Below are positions 35,281 through 46,830 of a stretch of DNA of 64,000 nucleotides, piece by piece. A program made the translations under genes and the position numbers. Location: assembly GCA_003993805.1 (NCBI GenBank), contig RSEF01000031.1, forward strand, positions 18,572,368 through 18,636,367, read 5' to 3'. This DNA comes from Himantopus leucocephalus (lineage: Eukaryota; Chordata; Aves; Charadriiformes; Recurvirostridae). The notes below the pieces were generated by a model. It was not told the origin of the DNA. It was given only the letters and a program-made list of their open reading frames with translations, and ran no database searches. Every line of letters begins with the position of its first letter. Position 1 is the stretch's first letter.

Positions 35281-38200
35281 AGTCTTGCTGTAACATTTGC
35301 TTAGAGCTGGAGTAATGTGGTGGCTGAGGAGAAAGATCAATTTGATTTAAAAAATATACACAGCCATTGAAGACTTCCACCTCACTGATGTGAATCATGT
35401 GTATGGAGGAGGGGGCTCTGAGTCATGTTCCACACTGCTGTACCATAAAGGGGCTGCCTTCACATCTCTATCTAATTCACACAGGTCTAAGCGCAACATG
35501 GTGGGGTCAGCAGGTGACTGTTGAAAGGAATACCATGTCCTTCATGGTTTTTTTTTTCAAAGGGGAGGGTAAAACCTATTTATTGGGTTATATATTCTTT
35601 TGATTAATAGTGTACCTATCAAACATCTTAAAAAGGTTCGGGATGCCAAAAAACTGGTGATAAGCAGTGTGAACTAAAACTAGTACAGGCTCAAGTTTTC
35701 CTGTGGAGTGAAAACTTTGCCTTGAGTATTTGTTTCCCACTGTCCCATGAAATGGACTTCCTTGCTATTCTAAAAATGCCCTGCAAGTCCAGGGGTGCTT
35801 TAATCCTGTAATCTGGTTCTGTGGTATTCTAAACAAATAAAATGTGACAGGGGGTGTATACAGGTACATAAGGTGTATATACAGATAATTTGAGGATAAT
35901 TAAAACACTTAAATTCATTGTTGATTTTGAAAAGACGGGCTATAGAGTCTCTTCTGTCCAGGAGATACTCGTACAGCTCTGGAGCTACGTGCCATGTCTG
36001 CTTGTACCTCCTTGGCCAACAGCTACTCCTGCTGCTCAGTGAACTATCTGAATATCTCATCTTTCCTCTCACAGGGTTAAAATTGTGTCATTCTGCAATG
36101 AAACTCATTGTTAAGCTAAGAAAAAAGACTACATCTTTTTTGTTTTGTTTTGTTTGAGTAGTCTGCTTTGCCCTTTCTGTGCAACAATACATTTTGTTCA
36201 TTATAATCTATTAAAATTTTAAGAATATATTGTATTTTCCAACTGTCAAAGGTGATTAAGTTGTCATTTATCTTCAGTGTAGGCATTGGCTGTTTCATTA
36301 CTTGTGTCTATCTCAGTGAGTAGTCCAAGTACATAAACAGGGCTCCAAGATGTGCTGCAATGCAAATAGTACCATAAAATTTTTTACAAAGTTCTATTTT
36401 TATGCTGAAACCTCTCACAGGAGCTGAACTTTGTCTACACCGCAACTGCTGAAAGAGGCAGGAGTGGCTGTAGGCCTTGTATTTTCAGAAATTAATCTCA
36501 AATTCAACTGATTTAGGTTCTGCTCAGTTCTTGCAGAAGGGCACATTCCATCAGCCATAAAGGACCCTACAAGGATCATCTGTGTATTCCTTTCCTAGGA
36601 AAAAATAGCTTTCATCAAAATATACTGATAAAGATTTTTCAAAGTTTGCTATGTTTACAAATGCTAATCCTTAGAGAAAGTTGATTCTAATTCCTCCTGA
36701 TCCTTGAGACCTTGTCTTCAGTTAATCAAAAATACAATAACTTTTACATTCGCTGGTGATTTGCAGAAAAAATGCCTCTCCTGTGTGGTGGATATCTCAG
36801 GATAACCCTGGTGTGTACTGGAAACACTTTTGCAGTTTAGTACCTTCAGCTGAAGTAGCACCAACGTTTAGCATTACATAAGTGCACAACCTTTTCTGGA
36901 AAGTGTCACTGGGGCCAGGCAGAAAGCACTCATGAAATGCTTTGGAAACGGTCTTTTGTCTTTTCCATGCTTAAAGCTGTTTGTAGGACTAGTGCAGCCT
37001 CACCTGAAATTAACTCTCCGTGCAAACCTGAGTCTCTTAGTTTGATGTTCAATGTCAACCTCAGTCTCAGTGTTCAAATGATTGACTAAGATGTCACTTT
37101 AGTCCCCTGTAAGGTTCTAGTAGTCTGGAACTGTGTCACTAATGTTACCCATTTGGAAACAGCAAGCAAGGGGCAGCATCTTGCTGCTGGCACTCTCTGG
37201 AATAGAGAAGAGCGTAATTGAGTGCTGTAGTCTGCTGAGGACTGAATAAGCAGATCCCATTCATAATGTGGCATAAAGAGAAAGATAATTTCAAGGTACG
37301 GCCTAATCTTCTGGACATATCACATGCTGCACACAGGCTTTTAATGTCCTCTGCTCTGAAATACAGAGAAATGAGCCCTGCTTTCCAGTGTAAAACTGAG
37401 TGTTGCCCCTGCAAAGCAAAAACAAAGACAAAAACAAAACCGGGAAGAAATGAAAGCTCTTTCCAATACACAGCAGAAGTTATTCAATTAGGAAACTCAC
37501 GCTGTTAACCCAGTGCTTCCTAAGGTGCTGTTGGAAAGAGCTGACTCTGCCCCTGCTGTGCTGCTTCCAGGGCCTGCAGCATCCCCGCTGGCTCGGGTGC
37601 AAGGAGACAAGGACCAGGCAGCGGATCCAGCAGGAAGATTTGGCCTTAATGGTGGTCTGCGTTTAACAGCAGCTTCTCAGGGGTAAGAAAGGGTGTTGAG
37701 GGAGGCACGATCTGCCTCGGTGCTGCTGTGCCGCCAGTGATGCCGGCAGGAGAAAGGTGCACATTACATCTCTGCAGGCCAGTAGTCCGGCAGGAACAGC
37801 CTGAAGAGTGCTGACAGATGCCTTGCATCTGCTGAAATTGCCTGGCATGGCATACTCTGTACAAATGAAACGACTTGCTTCATCACAGAGAAGTTACCAC
37901 AGAGAATTAATATCTTCTGATAATGATAAAAGAATTTAAAATCTCCTGACAATGTCATCCCTTTCATGCAAGACACTCTTATGAAATGTATATTTCATGT
38001 ACATTATCTTCCTTAAATAGACACCCAAACTGTACATAGGTCTAGGAAGAAGACACCATCACCTGGTAAAATTCAATGTATAATAGCTAGAGAGATTTCG
38101 TTGTAGGTACTGTGAGTGGAGGGTGAATTTTGTGTTTCATACTGTGTCTATACAATGCAAACATGAAAGATGAATGGGATAAAGGCAAATGGCTTGTGAC

Positions 38201-38339
38201 CCAAAAATCACACAGTATTTTCTATGCGGATTGAGACCCGCATTTGCAGAATCCTGCATAGCTACATAAATACCATGGGGAATAATTTCTGAAGATTGCT
38301 GCAGGCACATAATATTCTCATTCCTGTTTATGCTTTCTT
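35281..38339. other. Non-coding stretch
   Basis: No gene recognised. It includes a (TTTTG)n run near 36136-36156, an octamer at 36360-36367, and a GC-richer patch at 37540-37800 that is open in several frames without family resemblance. Confidence 0.55.
36136..36156 (+). repeat. (TTTTG)n short repeat
   Basis: About four TTTTG units, ending in tttgag. Confidence 0.75.
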
Positions 38340-38970
38340 AAATCTATTCTCATTCCAGCATGCCTTCTCTCCTCCACAGGGGTACCTTTGTTTGCTGCTT
38401 CTTTCTTTGGTTTGTGACTTGTCTTTCAGTTAATTTCTTTAGTACTAGTATTTTCATCCTCAACCCTTTTGTGGAGCACGTTTTTCCCTCTTCGAACCTC
38501 ATAGTCCTAACTCTCCCCCTGCTATTCTGCTTGCCTTCTGTTGCTTACCTTCATTTCCCTAACATTTTGTCTCCTAGAGTGCAAACCACAACTCCTCATA
38601 ACCCTCTCTCCTCCACTCTCCACTCCTGACACTCATACTCACCCCTTCACAGATGCCTGCTCTACCACTGCCTGACACCTACTCACAGAAACTCCTGTTG
38701 CCACATTTCATCCCTCCTCCCCAAAAGAGAGCCTCTCAGACGTGCTGTCATCCTCAGAGACACGTATGTTCCCAGGCCCTCTCACAGACACCTTGGCTTT
38801 TACCCGCAGAGACGCATTGCCATCCTCTTGCTTTCCCTGGCTGTCAAAACCTCACTGTCACATTTTCACGTCCCCCATCTTCTCTCAGTCCTGTTGTTTC
38901 TATTCTGCCTGGCCCAAATACTTCCATTCTCTGCCCTTATCTGCCCAGATGTGTCAGCTTGGATGAACTC
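38340..38970 (+). other. Pyrimidine-rich strand-asymmetric tract
   Basis: Over some 630 bases the plus strand is strongly enriched in C and T, with guanine rare. Overlapping plus-strand frames of 89, 121, 74 and 95 codons are open because TAA, TAG and TGA all need purines. That alone explains these ORFs, which are rich in Ser, Pro, Leu and His. I see no regular period. Such tracts can form triplexes or reflect an old, decayed microsatellite. Confidence 0.55.
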
Positions 38971-39035
38971 TTCAAGCTGCAGTCTGCTCTCCGCCACAGA
39001 GCTACTAACCAGTTTTAAGCAGGTCACAGAAGCTT

Positions 39036-39073
39036 CATTTTCTTTTTCCTTTTCTTTCCTTTTCTTTCCTTTT
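39036..39073 (+). repeat. (CTTTTCTTTC)n pyrimidine repeat
   Basis: Repeated ttttctttcc-type units, about three, immediately right of the broader pyrimidine-rich tract. Confidence 0.8.
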
Positions 39074-42000
39074 AATGGGAAATTCTTTGCATCCTCAGAG
39101 ATGTGTGGTACATGAACCTTTTTTCACTGAGGATTATGAAAATCCTTGAATTGAAAGCACAAAGGAACTGTTTTGTTCTTTCATTCCCCAGCACCTTGTG
39201 CTTGCCTTGAGTTGGGACAGGCCACTGGGAAATCCCCTGGTTACACAGCAGAGACTCCTGGAGTCTCCACATCAGTGATCTGCCTAAACATGACTTGTCT
39301 ATGAGGTTTTTTTAATTAATTTAATTCTCTCCTTTATATTCCTGCTTCTCACAACGTTTTGCCTCCTTCTTAAATGTGCTTCACAAATGAAAGGGGTAAT
39401 TGGTTCATCAACAGTTACAATGATGTTCCACTTGTGTGATTTGTTTTATATGAACTATGCATGGTGGTGTTTTGAGTAGTTGTAGAGACGCTCAAAACTT
39501 TTTTAACTCCCCCAGATGGGTGTGGAAAGTGTAAGGTTGCATTGAACAGGGAGAAAATTCAACATTAGAATTTAAATTTTTACATCTGCCTCTTTCAGTG
39601 CTTTGGGATGGGAGGAATGGAAATCCGAAAGCATTTGCATTGCAAATTGCACTTGGAAATTGGTTGAGTTTACCCAGCTTGAGAAAGTGTCAATTCTTGA
39701 CATTTGATAACATTCTCGAACCCTGCAGAGACTGTAACGATCAGGATTTGCTTTGTGATTGCGAGATCCACCTCTGTATTTTTTCAGCAATGCTGTGGGA
39801 CTGTGATACGGTTCCTGGGTGTAGGGTGCAGAAGAGCCCAAAGCTCTGGGTTGGGTGCATGTTGCATCCCAAGCCTGTGCAGTGGCAAGGCCTGGGCATT
39901 GTTCAGCCCCTTTCCATCCCTCTTTCCCTCTAATCCCACATTTCTGCAGAAAGGATACGCAGTCCCATGGCCTTATGGAAGCTGAGGGTTATTCCAACCG
40001 GGACATCACTTGGGTGGCAGTGTACAAACAACACTTCGATATTTTAAAGCACTGTACTGCAGATAATGCAATTTAGGCTGCTACACTGGAGTCACAAAGA
40101 GGGCATAAATTCCTCTTCCAGAAAATATCTCCGTTTTTGTAGAAATATCTCTTAGCTGTGGATTGCTTCTATATCCGTGCCATTACCTTGAGATATTTTG
40201 TAAGATAGAATGGGATCAGGCTGAAAGAAAGTAAGTGACAGAGGTAGGGAAGGTGTGTACTTTCATAAACTGTTTGTCCTTCTTAAGGAAGGGAGCTGAA
40301 TTGTCACTGGAAACCTATTTCCTTTACAGGCAGTCCGTACATGTAGACCATGTTTTGGCTTCTAAGTGCAAACTGGAGGCCTTTCTGCATCTTCTACCCC
40401 GTCTTTATTGCACCTTTATTTAGAAGCTCTAGATATGGTACATTTTCTCATGAATATGATGTCTTTCATTTAAAAGCCGTTTTTAGTTTTTAAAAAATTG
40501 AAATATGGCTTACGAACTGAATCTTCTAATTTTCTCTGGACAGGCAATGCTATTATAGGAGCCACCTTCATAATTTGGGACAATGTGAAAACTGAAGTAT
40601 TGGTTTCATATCATATCATGACTCCCAGATTTTGCTCTCACTGATATCATAACTGTTGCACTAACTAGCAAAAAAAAAAAAAAAGATGCAAGATAACCTG
40701 ATTGCATAATAATTCTTTTGCAAAGGATTATATCAAAAGGGATTTAATAGTATGTGAGATCAAGAACTAGATGAAACAGCCATAGTGAAAACACATGAAA
40801 TTGTAGCATTGTCCAAAATATTGCTGTCAAGTCAAAGCACAGGTTGAATTTATGTGCCATGGAAACATTCTCAAATAAACTTTCAGATTTTAAAGTTGTT
40901 TGAAATGTAAACTCAGTGAAACTAAGGAGAGAGGAGAGAGAAATATGCTCACACCCTTTTCTGCGCATGGACAGGACATGAAATGACCTCCTGGATTTTG
41001 GGACTGAGTCTGAGGAAAAAAAATAGTTAAAATCTACTTGTAACTACAAGTCATAGTATTAGCCCCAAATTAAATGCTTTAAAGCTCTAAAATCAATATG
41101 GATGTGAAACAGAAGGCTCAAACTGATTACATTAAGATAATTTATTTAGGGTGAATTCTTTTCTTTAGTGTTCCTTCTACATAAAATCTGCTGATTCTAT
41201 ATTCCTTATAAGCACGAGATGTCATCTTAATGGACATACTATTTTATTAAGGAATGTTGCTTTTTTTTCTCATTTTAATATGCAAGCTTGTCCATCAATC
41301 ATATTTTTATTGTGCAGGATATTTGACTTATAGGCATTTCAATACGTGTGATATTTAATTTTAGTTTAGTTACGAAATGCAATAACCACTCTCAGTGTAA
41401 GAACTTGACACTTCACACTGGATATCCTACTGGTCCTGAATGAAGATTTATTATTGTGTGTAATTAAGCTGGCAAATGAAAACATGCAGGCTTTCATTTT
41501 CTGATGTATGCTATAGTAAGGTGAAAGTCTTAAGTTTCCCAAAGACAAATGTTGGTACAAAAGATCAAAACCACCACTGCTAAATGCAGGATTTACGATG
41601 CCATTGATAAATGAAGTGTACACCAAAAGGATTAGCAAAAATAATTAAAAAAGAAATCCCCTTCCCTCAACTCAAAGTGGAAGGAAGAGGGAATGGCTTC
41701 AAAAGAAAGCTTCAGTGCACCATTAAGGATTTTAATTGCTACATCAAATTACAAAGGTAAGTACCTCATTAAAAATTCTTTTAAAAATTCATTTCTATAC
41801 TATAAAAAAATACATGTATAGCAGTTATATAGAAAGTTATGATCCTGATAGTCTTTTGGTGAATCACTTAGGCTTAACCTGGATGCTGGTGTAATATAAA
41901 ATGTAATAACAACAACTAATACAGGTCCTTTTGCAAGCATAAACCCTCAAATTGTTGTAAATCCAGTTGTATTATTTACTGTATTTTTTTTCTCACTGAC

Positions 42001-42209
42001 ACTCACTGCAGTCATTATGAGTGCCTTGATATTTTACAGACAATCCAGTACAATTTGCTTTATTGAACTGAGGAATATTGATGGGGGCATGATTCTTACA
42101 CCTGTACATAAATTGGTTAATTTAAAGACTTACTAAATCTTGCGAGAAGGTCAGGGTTTTTCATGCTAAACTCCCATTTTGCAGGTGAATGACCATAGAC
42201 AGTATAGTA
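39074..42209. other. Non-coding stretch
   Basis: No gene recognised. Bases 39570-40076 are open in several overlapping frames (up to 111 codons on plus, 89 on minus) with no identifiable domain. The remainder is AT-rich, with an A-run at about 40670-40684. Confidence 0.55.
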
Positions 42210-42695
42210 CGACAGAGTAATTCACGTTGCAAGAGACCTCTGGAGGCCACCAGGTGCAATCCCCTGCTCAAAGCAGGGTCAGGTAGCAGGTTGCTCAGGG
42301 CGGTGTGGAGACGGGTTTTGATTGCCACAGAAACTCCACAGGCTCTCTCCTGTCCCTAACCCTAACCCTGTCCCTACCCCTACTCCTAATGCTAGTTGGA
42401 ATTTCCCCCATTCCATCTTGGTTTTGTTACGTCTCGTCCTGCTGCATGTCTGAGAAAAGACTCCATCTCCTCTGCACCCTACCTTCCAGTAGCTACAGGC
42501 ATCAGCGAGGTGTCCCCTCAGCCTTCTGTTCTTCATGATGAATAAAAACAGTCTCCTCAGCCTTTTTGCATATGTCACGTTTTCCTGTCTCCTGACTGTC
42601 TTGGCCTTCAGCTGGATTTGCCTGTGTATGTCATTGTCTCTTGTATACTAGGGAGCCCAAAACTTGATATCTATCACGACTCCACAAGTGCAGAT
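42210..42695 (-). mobile_element. CR1 LINE fragment, minus strand
   Basis: Read on the plus strand, blocks typical of reverse-complemented CR1 occur in order. They are gagacctctggaggccacc, ccctgctcaaagcagggtca, caggttgctcagggc, cgggttttgattgccaca, actccacaggctctct, ggaatttccc, gtctcgtcctgctgcatg, ctgagaaaagactccatctc, gtcccctcagccttctgttct and gtatactagggagcccaaaac. The copy holds the 3' region plus part of ORF2, about 480 bases, and is 5'-truncated near 42695. The reading frame is decayed. About 50 bases at 42351-42400 do not follow CR1 and instead carry CCCTAA-type units, listed separately. The open frames of 77 and 99 codons across it are shadows of the repeat. Confidence 0.9.
42353..42392 (-). 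repeat. Short telomere-like (CCCTAA)n array inside CR1
   Basis: ccctaaccctaaccctg, then diverged units tccctacccctactcctaat, lie where CR1 consensus should read gggcaacctgttccag and onward. At least two perfect telomere units are present. On the minus strand the motif reads TTAGGG. Confidence 0.75.
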
Positions 42696-44866
42696 CTCTG
42701 TTGCAGAAAGAGTTATATCTGAATTCCAACAGCAGTTTAAAAATCTGTTTTAATACGTGATAATTATTAATTATTACATTTTAATTTAATCATGTAAATG
42801 TGCCATACAGGATCCTTTTCTATCTAATGCGTCATAGATCCCACAGTACTCTCTGGTCATTGGTGTCCTCAGACAAACATGCCTGTCCTTGTGCAGCTTG
42901 TTAGGCCATGGACATTGCAACAGATGGAGGGAGGAAGCAATTCCCTAGCTCACTATGAACTCGCTTCAAAGATGAATATTTGTACAATTGCATTGACACT
43001 AACGGAACTATGGCAGACCAATAATGCAAAAATTGTGATAATAGTTGGACAAAGCCCATCTTGACAAGAGTCCAATCTCTAAAAGTGATTAATAGCGTCC
43101 ACACAGAGAAAGAGCGCAGAAAAACCCAGCGTGTATCTCCCACCAAAATTTCTTCCTAATACACAAAACGGGGGAGATATTGCATTAACTCCTTGCAAAT
43201 CTGTTGAAGTAATTTCTCTAAGAAAAAAAAGTTTCTTTATAGCTAGAAAGAACTGGAACTCTACTGAAGACCTTTCAGTAGATTTTTCCAGCAATTTTTC
43301 TCCGCAATTCTTCATCGGGAAATGCTGATTCTTCTAGAATGAAAAATGTTACAAAAACCCACCTTTTTCGACTTTTTTTTTTTTAACTGAGCCTGGACTT
43401 TTGGAGAAAACTAGAATGAGATGGATCATCTCCAATTTACACACACAAGGTATTTTTAGCTAAGGATGCAATTCATCTACCCTGACTTTTGATGTCTAAA
43501 AGTTAAATATCAAAATTTGGGCTACTTACCCTAGAAAATGTTTCTAGAAGGAGGTTCATTTTATACTAAAATTGATATATGGCATCAGTCAGATGAATCG
43601 TCATGTCTCCACTTTTCTTCATTGATTATACAAGCAACCTAAGGTCACTAGATCAGACTCACAAGTTCAAATTTTAGATGTCTAAAACTAGGACAGGTGA
43701 ATATCAGTGTAAGTGTCCCAAATGCCAGTCACTATTGCAGAGTACATGTTTCTTTCCTCCAAAAATCCTTTGGGAGATCTGTCTTTCTAATGAAAAAGAA
43801 AATATATTGAAAATGGTTCTATCTAGCACTACAAAAAATATTTTTGGACTCCCAGAGTGAGGGGGAAGGAAAAGTTATTTTTATATCAATCTGTTGCACA
43901 CTTAGGCTTTTGGCCAGTAAATTTAGCAGAGCATCTTCTAAATTTTAATTATGCAGAAGCATTGAGACACTAAGATCACCTGGTTCTCTATATTAATAAT
44001 ACAATGTTATGAAAATAAAATTCCTTTCTTTTTCTGAATTAGCACCTTATCACATGAGCTTACTGACTACAAGACAGCGCCAGTAAAACAAGATTTTATC
44101 ATCTACAATAACTTTTTACTATATGAGTATGATACAGTGCTAGTAAAATTTAGTAGAAAATTGTGAGGATGATACATTCCTCATTCCTAATGTCAAGATA
44201 AAATCTCTGCAATATCTTTTAAAAAACTGAGCTCTTAGAAGATACACGGAAAGAATATCTTATTATGTCTGTGGCTGCCATGTCGTGTGCAGGAGTAAAG
44301 TGAGATCACTAAAGCAAGTATTCAGCATTGACAGGTGAAGCATCAGTCTGATGGCTGATTGTTTCTTTAACATGCAGCCACCATAACTTGTTAGGGAAAT
44401 GTTTTAGCTAACCATGAGTGCAGCAGCTGTTGTTGATGAAGATCAGCAGATATACTAAAGTAATGCCAGATGCTTACCTTGTGGCATATAATTCAATCAA
44501 TTTATTTAAACTATTATCAAAAATAGGTATGCATTTTTTCCTGATAATTTTAAGTCCTCAGTTTCTTAGTAACTGTTTATTGTGTTTTAGAAACAAAAAC
44601 CAGTGACGGAAAGAGTGAGCAAAGAATACTCATGCAAAAATTAAAATATGTTTTGGATTTGAAAGCCCCCAGGAGAATCTCAGGCTACTTGCACTATGCA
44701 TTATGTCTTTTAAAAGTAGGTGAGAAGCACCATTTACAGCAAGGGAAGGTTTGCTCAAGTTACACTCCTGGGCACTGCTGTCCAGCAATAGGGGTAGAAA
44801 TGTACAGTAGGAATAAGAAATTATACAATGTACGTGTACAGTAATTTCCACAATAAAGGCCTTTGG

Positions 44867-44886
44867 ATTCTAGCCTATGCTAGAAT
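44867..44886. other. Small perfect hairpin
   Basis: attctagc (44867-44874), loop ctat, gctagaat (44879-44886). The flanks (tttgga on both sides) are direct and not inverted, so the stem does not extend. Probably chance. Confidence 0.5.
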
Positions 44887-45251
44887 TTGGATCCACAGTG
44901 ATGTAGATAAGCGTTGTACTGCCTTTATAGTTGGTGGAAGGTAAGTACACAAAGTCCAAGTGGCTTTGCAGAAACCCATGCAGGAAGTCAAAAGCAAACT
45001 CAGAACAGAGCCTTTGTTTTCTGGCACCCAACCGCATGCTTTAAATAGAAAATGTTCTGTTCTGTGACAACATCTTCAGTCCAGCATTGTCAAAGGCATG
45101 GATTGATGACCTCATAGGACTTTTCCGTCACCAGCGTCTGGGCTTCCACAATTAGTCATGGCAACTCTGTTGACACTGTGATTAGTGATGGCTGCCTCAG
45201 AGTTTTAGGTGTGGTTTTCTTAAATGTTTAAGGCTAAAGTTAGATGTGGAA

Positions 45252-45279
45252 AAGCTGACCTATACAAGCTGACCCATAC
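45252..45279. repeat. 14-bp tandem duplication
   Basis: aagctgacctatac (45252-45265) is followed directly by aagctgacccatac (45266-45279), with one mismatch. Confidence 0.85.
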
Positions 45280-46730
45280 GCCTCCCATACAGCATTGCTC
45301 ACAATAGTGCATATTTCTAGTGTTTGTATGAGCATGACTTCCACCTTCCCTGGTATTCAAAGTTCCTTCATGTCCTTTGAGTAAATAGTCCACCACTTAA
45401 TGATTCCCCCTCCCATTAAGCTTTCCCAATAGTCAATCAAAACTTTCCTCACCTGTATTTCTATCTTCTTATTCCCAGGTTTTGTGTGAAACCCACATGC
45501 CTTGTCTATCAAAGGGTACTTTCTTTCGTTCTTGTCAGAAATCCTGACCCCAGGTGAGTCACTGGCGAGTTACCCTTAAAGGATTCCGCATTTCTCCCTT
45601 CCATTATAAACAAACAAACAACCCCCCTCCCATCCATGTCACCTTATTAATATTGCCTGAGAGGACCAAGGGGATGCAAGGCTGGCTATTGGGAAGGATT
45701 ATTCTCACCTGTTCTCTTTGACCCATGCACGCAGCTGTCTGAGACATCAGACGTGGAACCAGCATCTCCATCCCCACCAGAGCTGTCAGTGATGTGCTGT
45801 GCTCAGCGGAACTGAAGTTGTCAGAAAATACCAACTGATGCAATAGGCTGTTGTCTATCACCTTCCCCTTTCACCAAATGCATCCCAGTGTTATTTCTGT
45901 GTTGAAACCAAAGGTTTAGATCCAGGATGGGGACAATCAGGAGGAACCCAGCGAAATACAGGGACCTGCAGTGAGATAACCTTCTCCAGTAACCTTTGTC
46001 ATGAGGGAATAAATCTGTATCGCTTAGTAGATTACTCCAAAGGAAAACAAAGCAAACCAAAACAACCTGCTTACATTTTCCTTCTGCTTGAGGGACAATG
46101 AGGTTATTTTTAGCACATGACTGTTTCAATAATTGCAGTTGTTACTGTGAATGACATCAAGCTAGAAAGAGGAAACTTTTCGTACACTTCCGTATAGGGA
46201 AAGCGAGTAATAGAAATAAGCATTTTCCTGAGAGGTGAAGCCTTCTTTCTGAGAAGACTGACCTTCATTGAATAAAGAGATATCTCTTTCTCTTGTGAAC
46301 TGCAGCACTTACTCAGACTAAGGGTTTTTTATGTTTTCAAGAAGGATTTCTTTCCACAAGAAAGAAACTTTCTCAGTCAATTAGTTCGGCTAGTGCAGCT
46401 CCTGCAACATTTTACACTATAAGCAGGCACTGTTCTTGTATGTCCATTGCCACGACTAAGATACTGAAGTTGCCTCTACACGGCACAGAAAACAGATTCC
46501 TGTTCTTGAGCAGCAAAAGAATAGTGATTTCACTAAATTCATGACTTGGATTCTCTAAGGGGTACAGGACCAAAGAATTGTCCATTGCTGTGTAAAATGA
46601 TGGCTCTGGTAGTTGGATATTTAATACCTGTGTAATGGGTGGCTTAAAAGTTTGGTAGTTGGTAACAGAGTTGTAGCTGGTTCCTTTTGTCATGCTAGCT
46701 GACTTACTGAAAAGGTTTGGACTCGTATCT

Positions 46731-46760
46731 TTGGGGAGGAGTGGGGAGGAATGGGGTGGA
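46731..46760. repeat. 10-bp G-rich triplicate
   Basis: Three units of ten bases: ttggggagga, gtggggagga, atggggtgga. G4 runs recur every ten bases (46733, 46743, 46753), about one helical turn, with GG doublets between them, so weak quadruplex folding is possible. Confidence 0.8.
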
Positions 46761-46774
46761 GAGGCAATGAAGTT

Positions 46775-46830
46775 AAGCTGGCACGTATACAGAAAGCAGC
46801 TGAAGCTGGCACATGTACAGAAAGCAGCTG
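46775..46830. repeat. 28-bp tandem duplication
   Basis: aagctggcacgtatacagaa(agcagctg) at 46775-46802 is followed directly by aagctggcacatgtacagaa(agcagctg) at 46803-46830. Two bases differ. It lies 14 bases from the 10-bp triplicate. Confidence 0.92.

Larger units (their letters stand above)
42696..46730. other. Non-coding stretch
   Basis: No gene recognised. Very AT-rich around 42740-42800 and 43960-44230. It contains a perfect 8-bp stem hairpin at 44867-44886 and a 14-bp tandem duplication at 45252-45279. Open frames up to 102 codons resemble nothing known. Confidence 0.55.

Noticed and set aside
38653..39018. 121-codon plus-strand frame
   Set aside because: The tract is pyrimidine-rich, so stop codons are rare; the Pro/Ser/Leu/His composition follows from base content.
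39598..39933. 111-codon plus-strand frame overlapped by others on both strands
   Set aside because: Several mutually exclusive frames are open here, which indicates low stop density and not coding; no family resemblance.
42279..42578. 99-codon minus-strand and 77-codon plus-strand frames
   Set aside because: They lie inside the CR1 fragment and its telomere-like insertion; they are shadows of the repeat.
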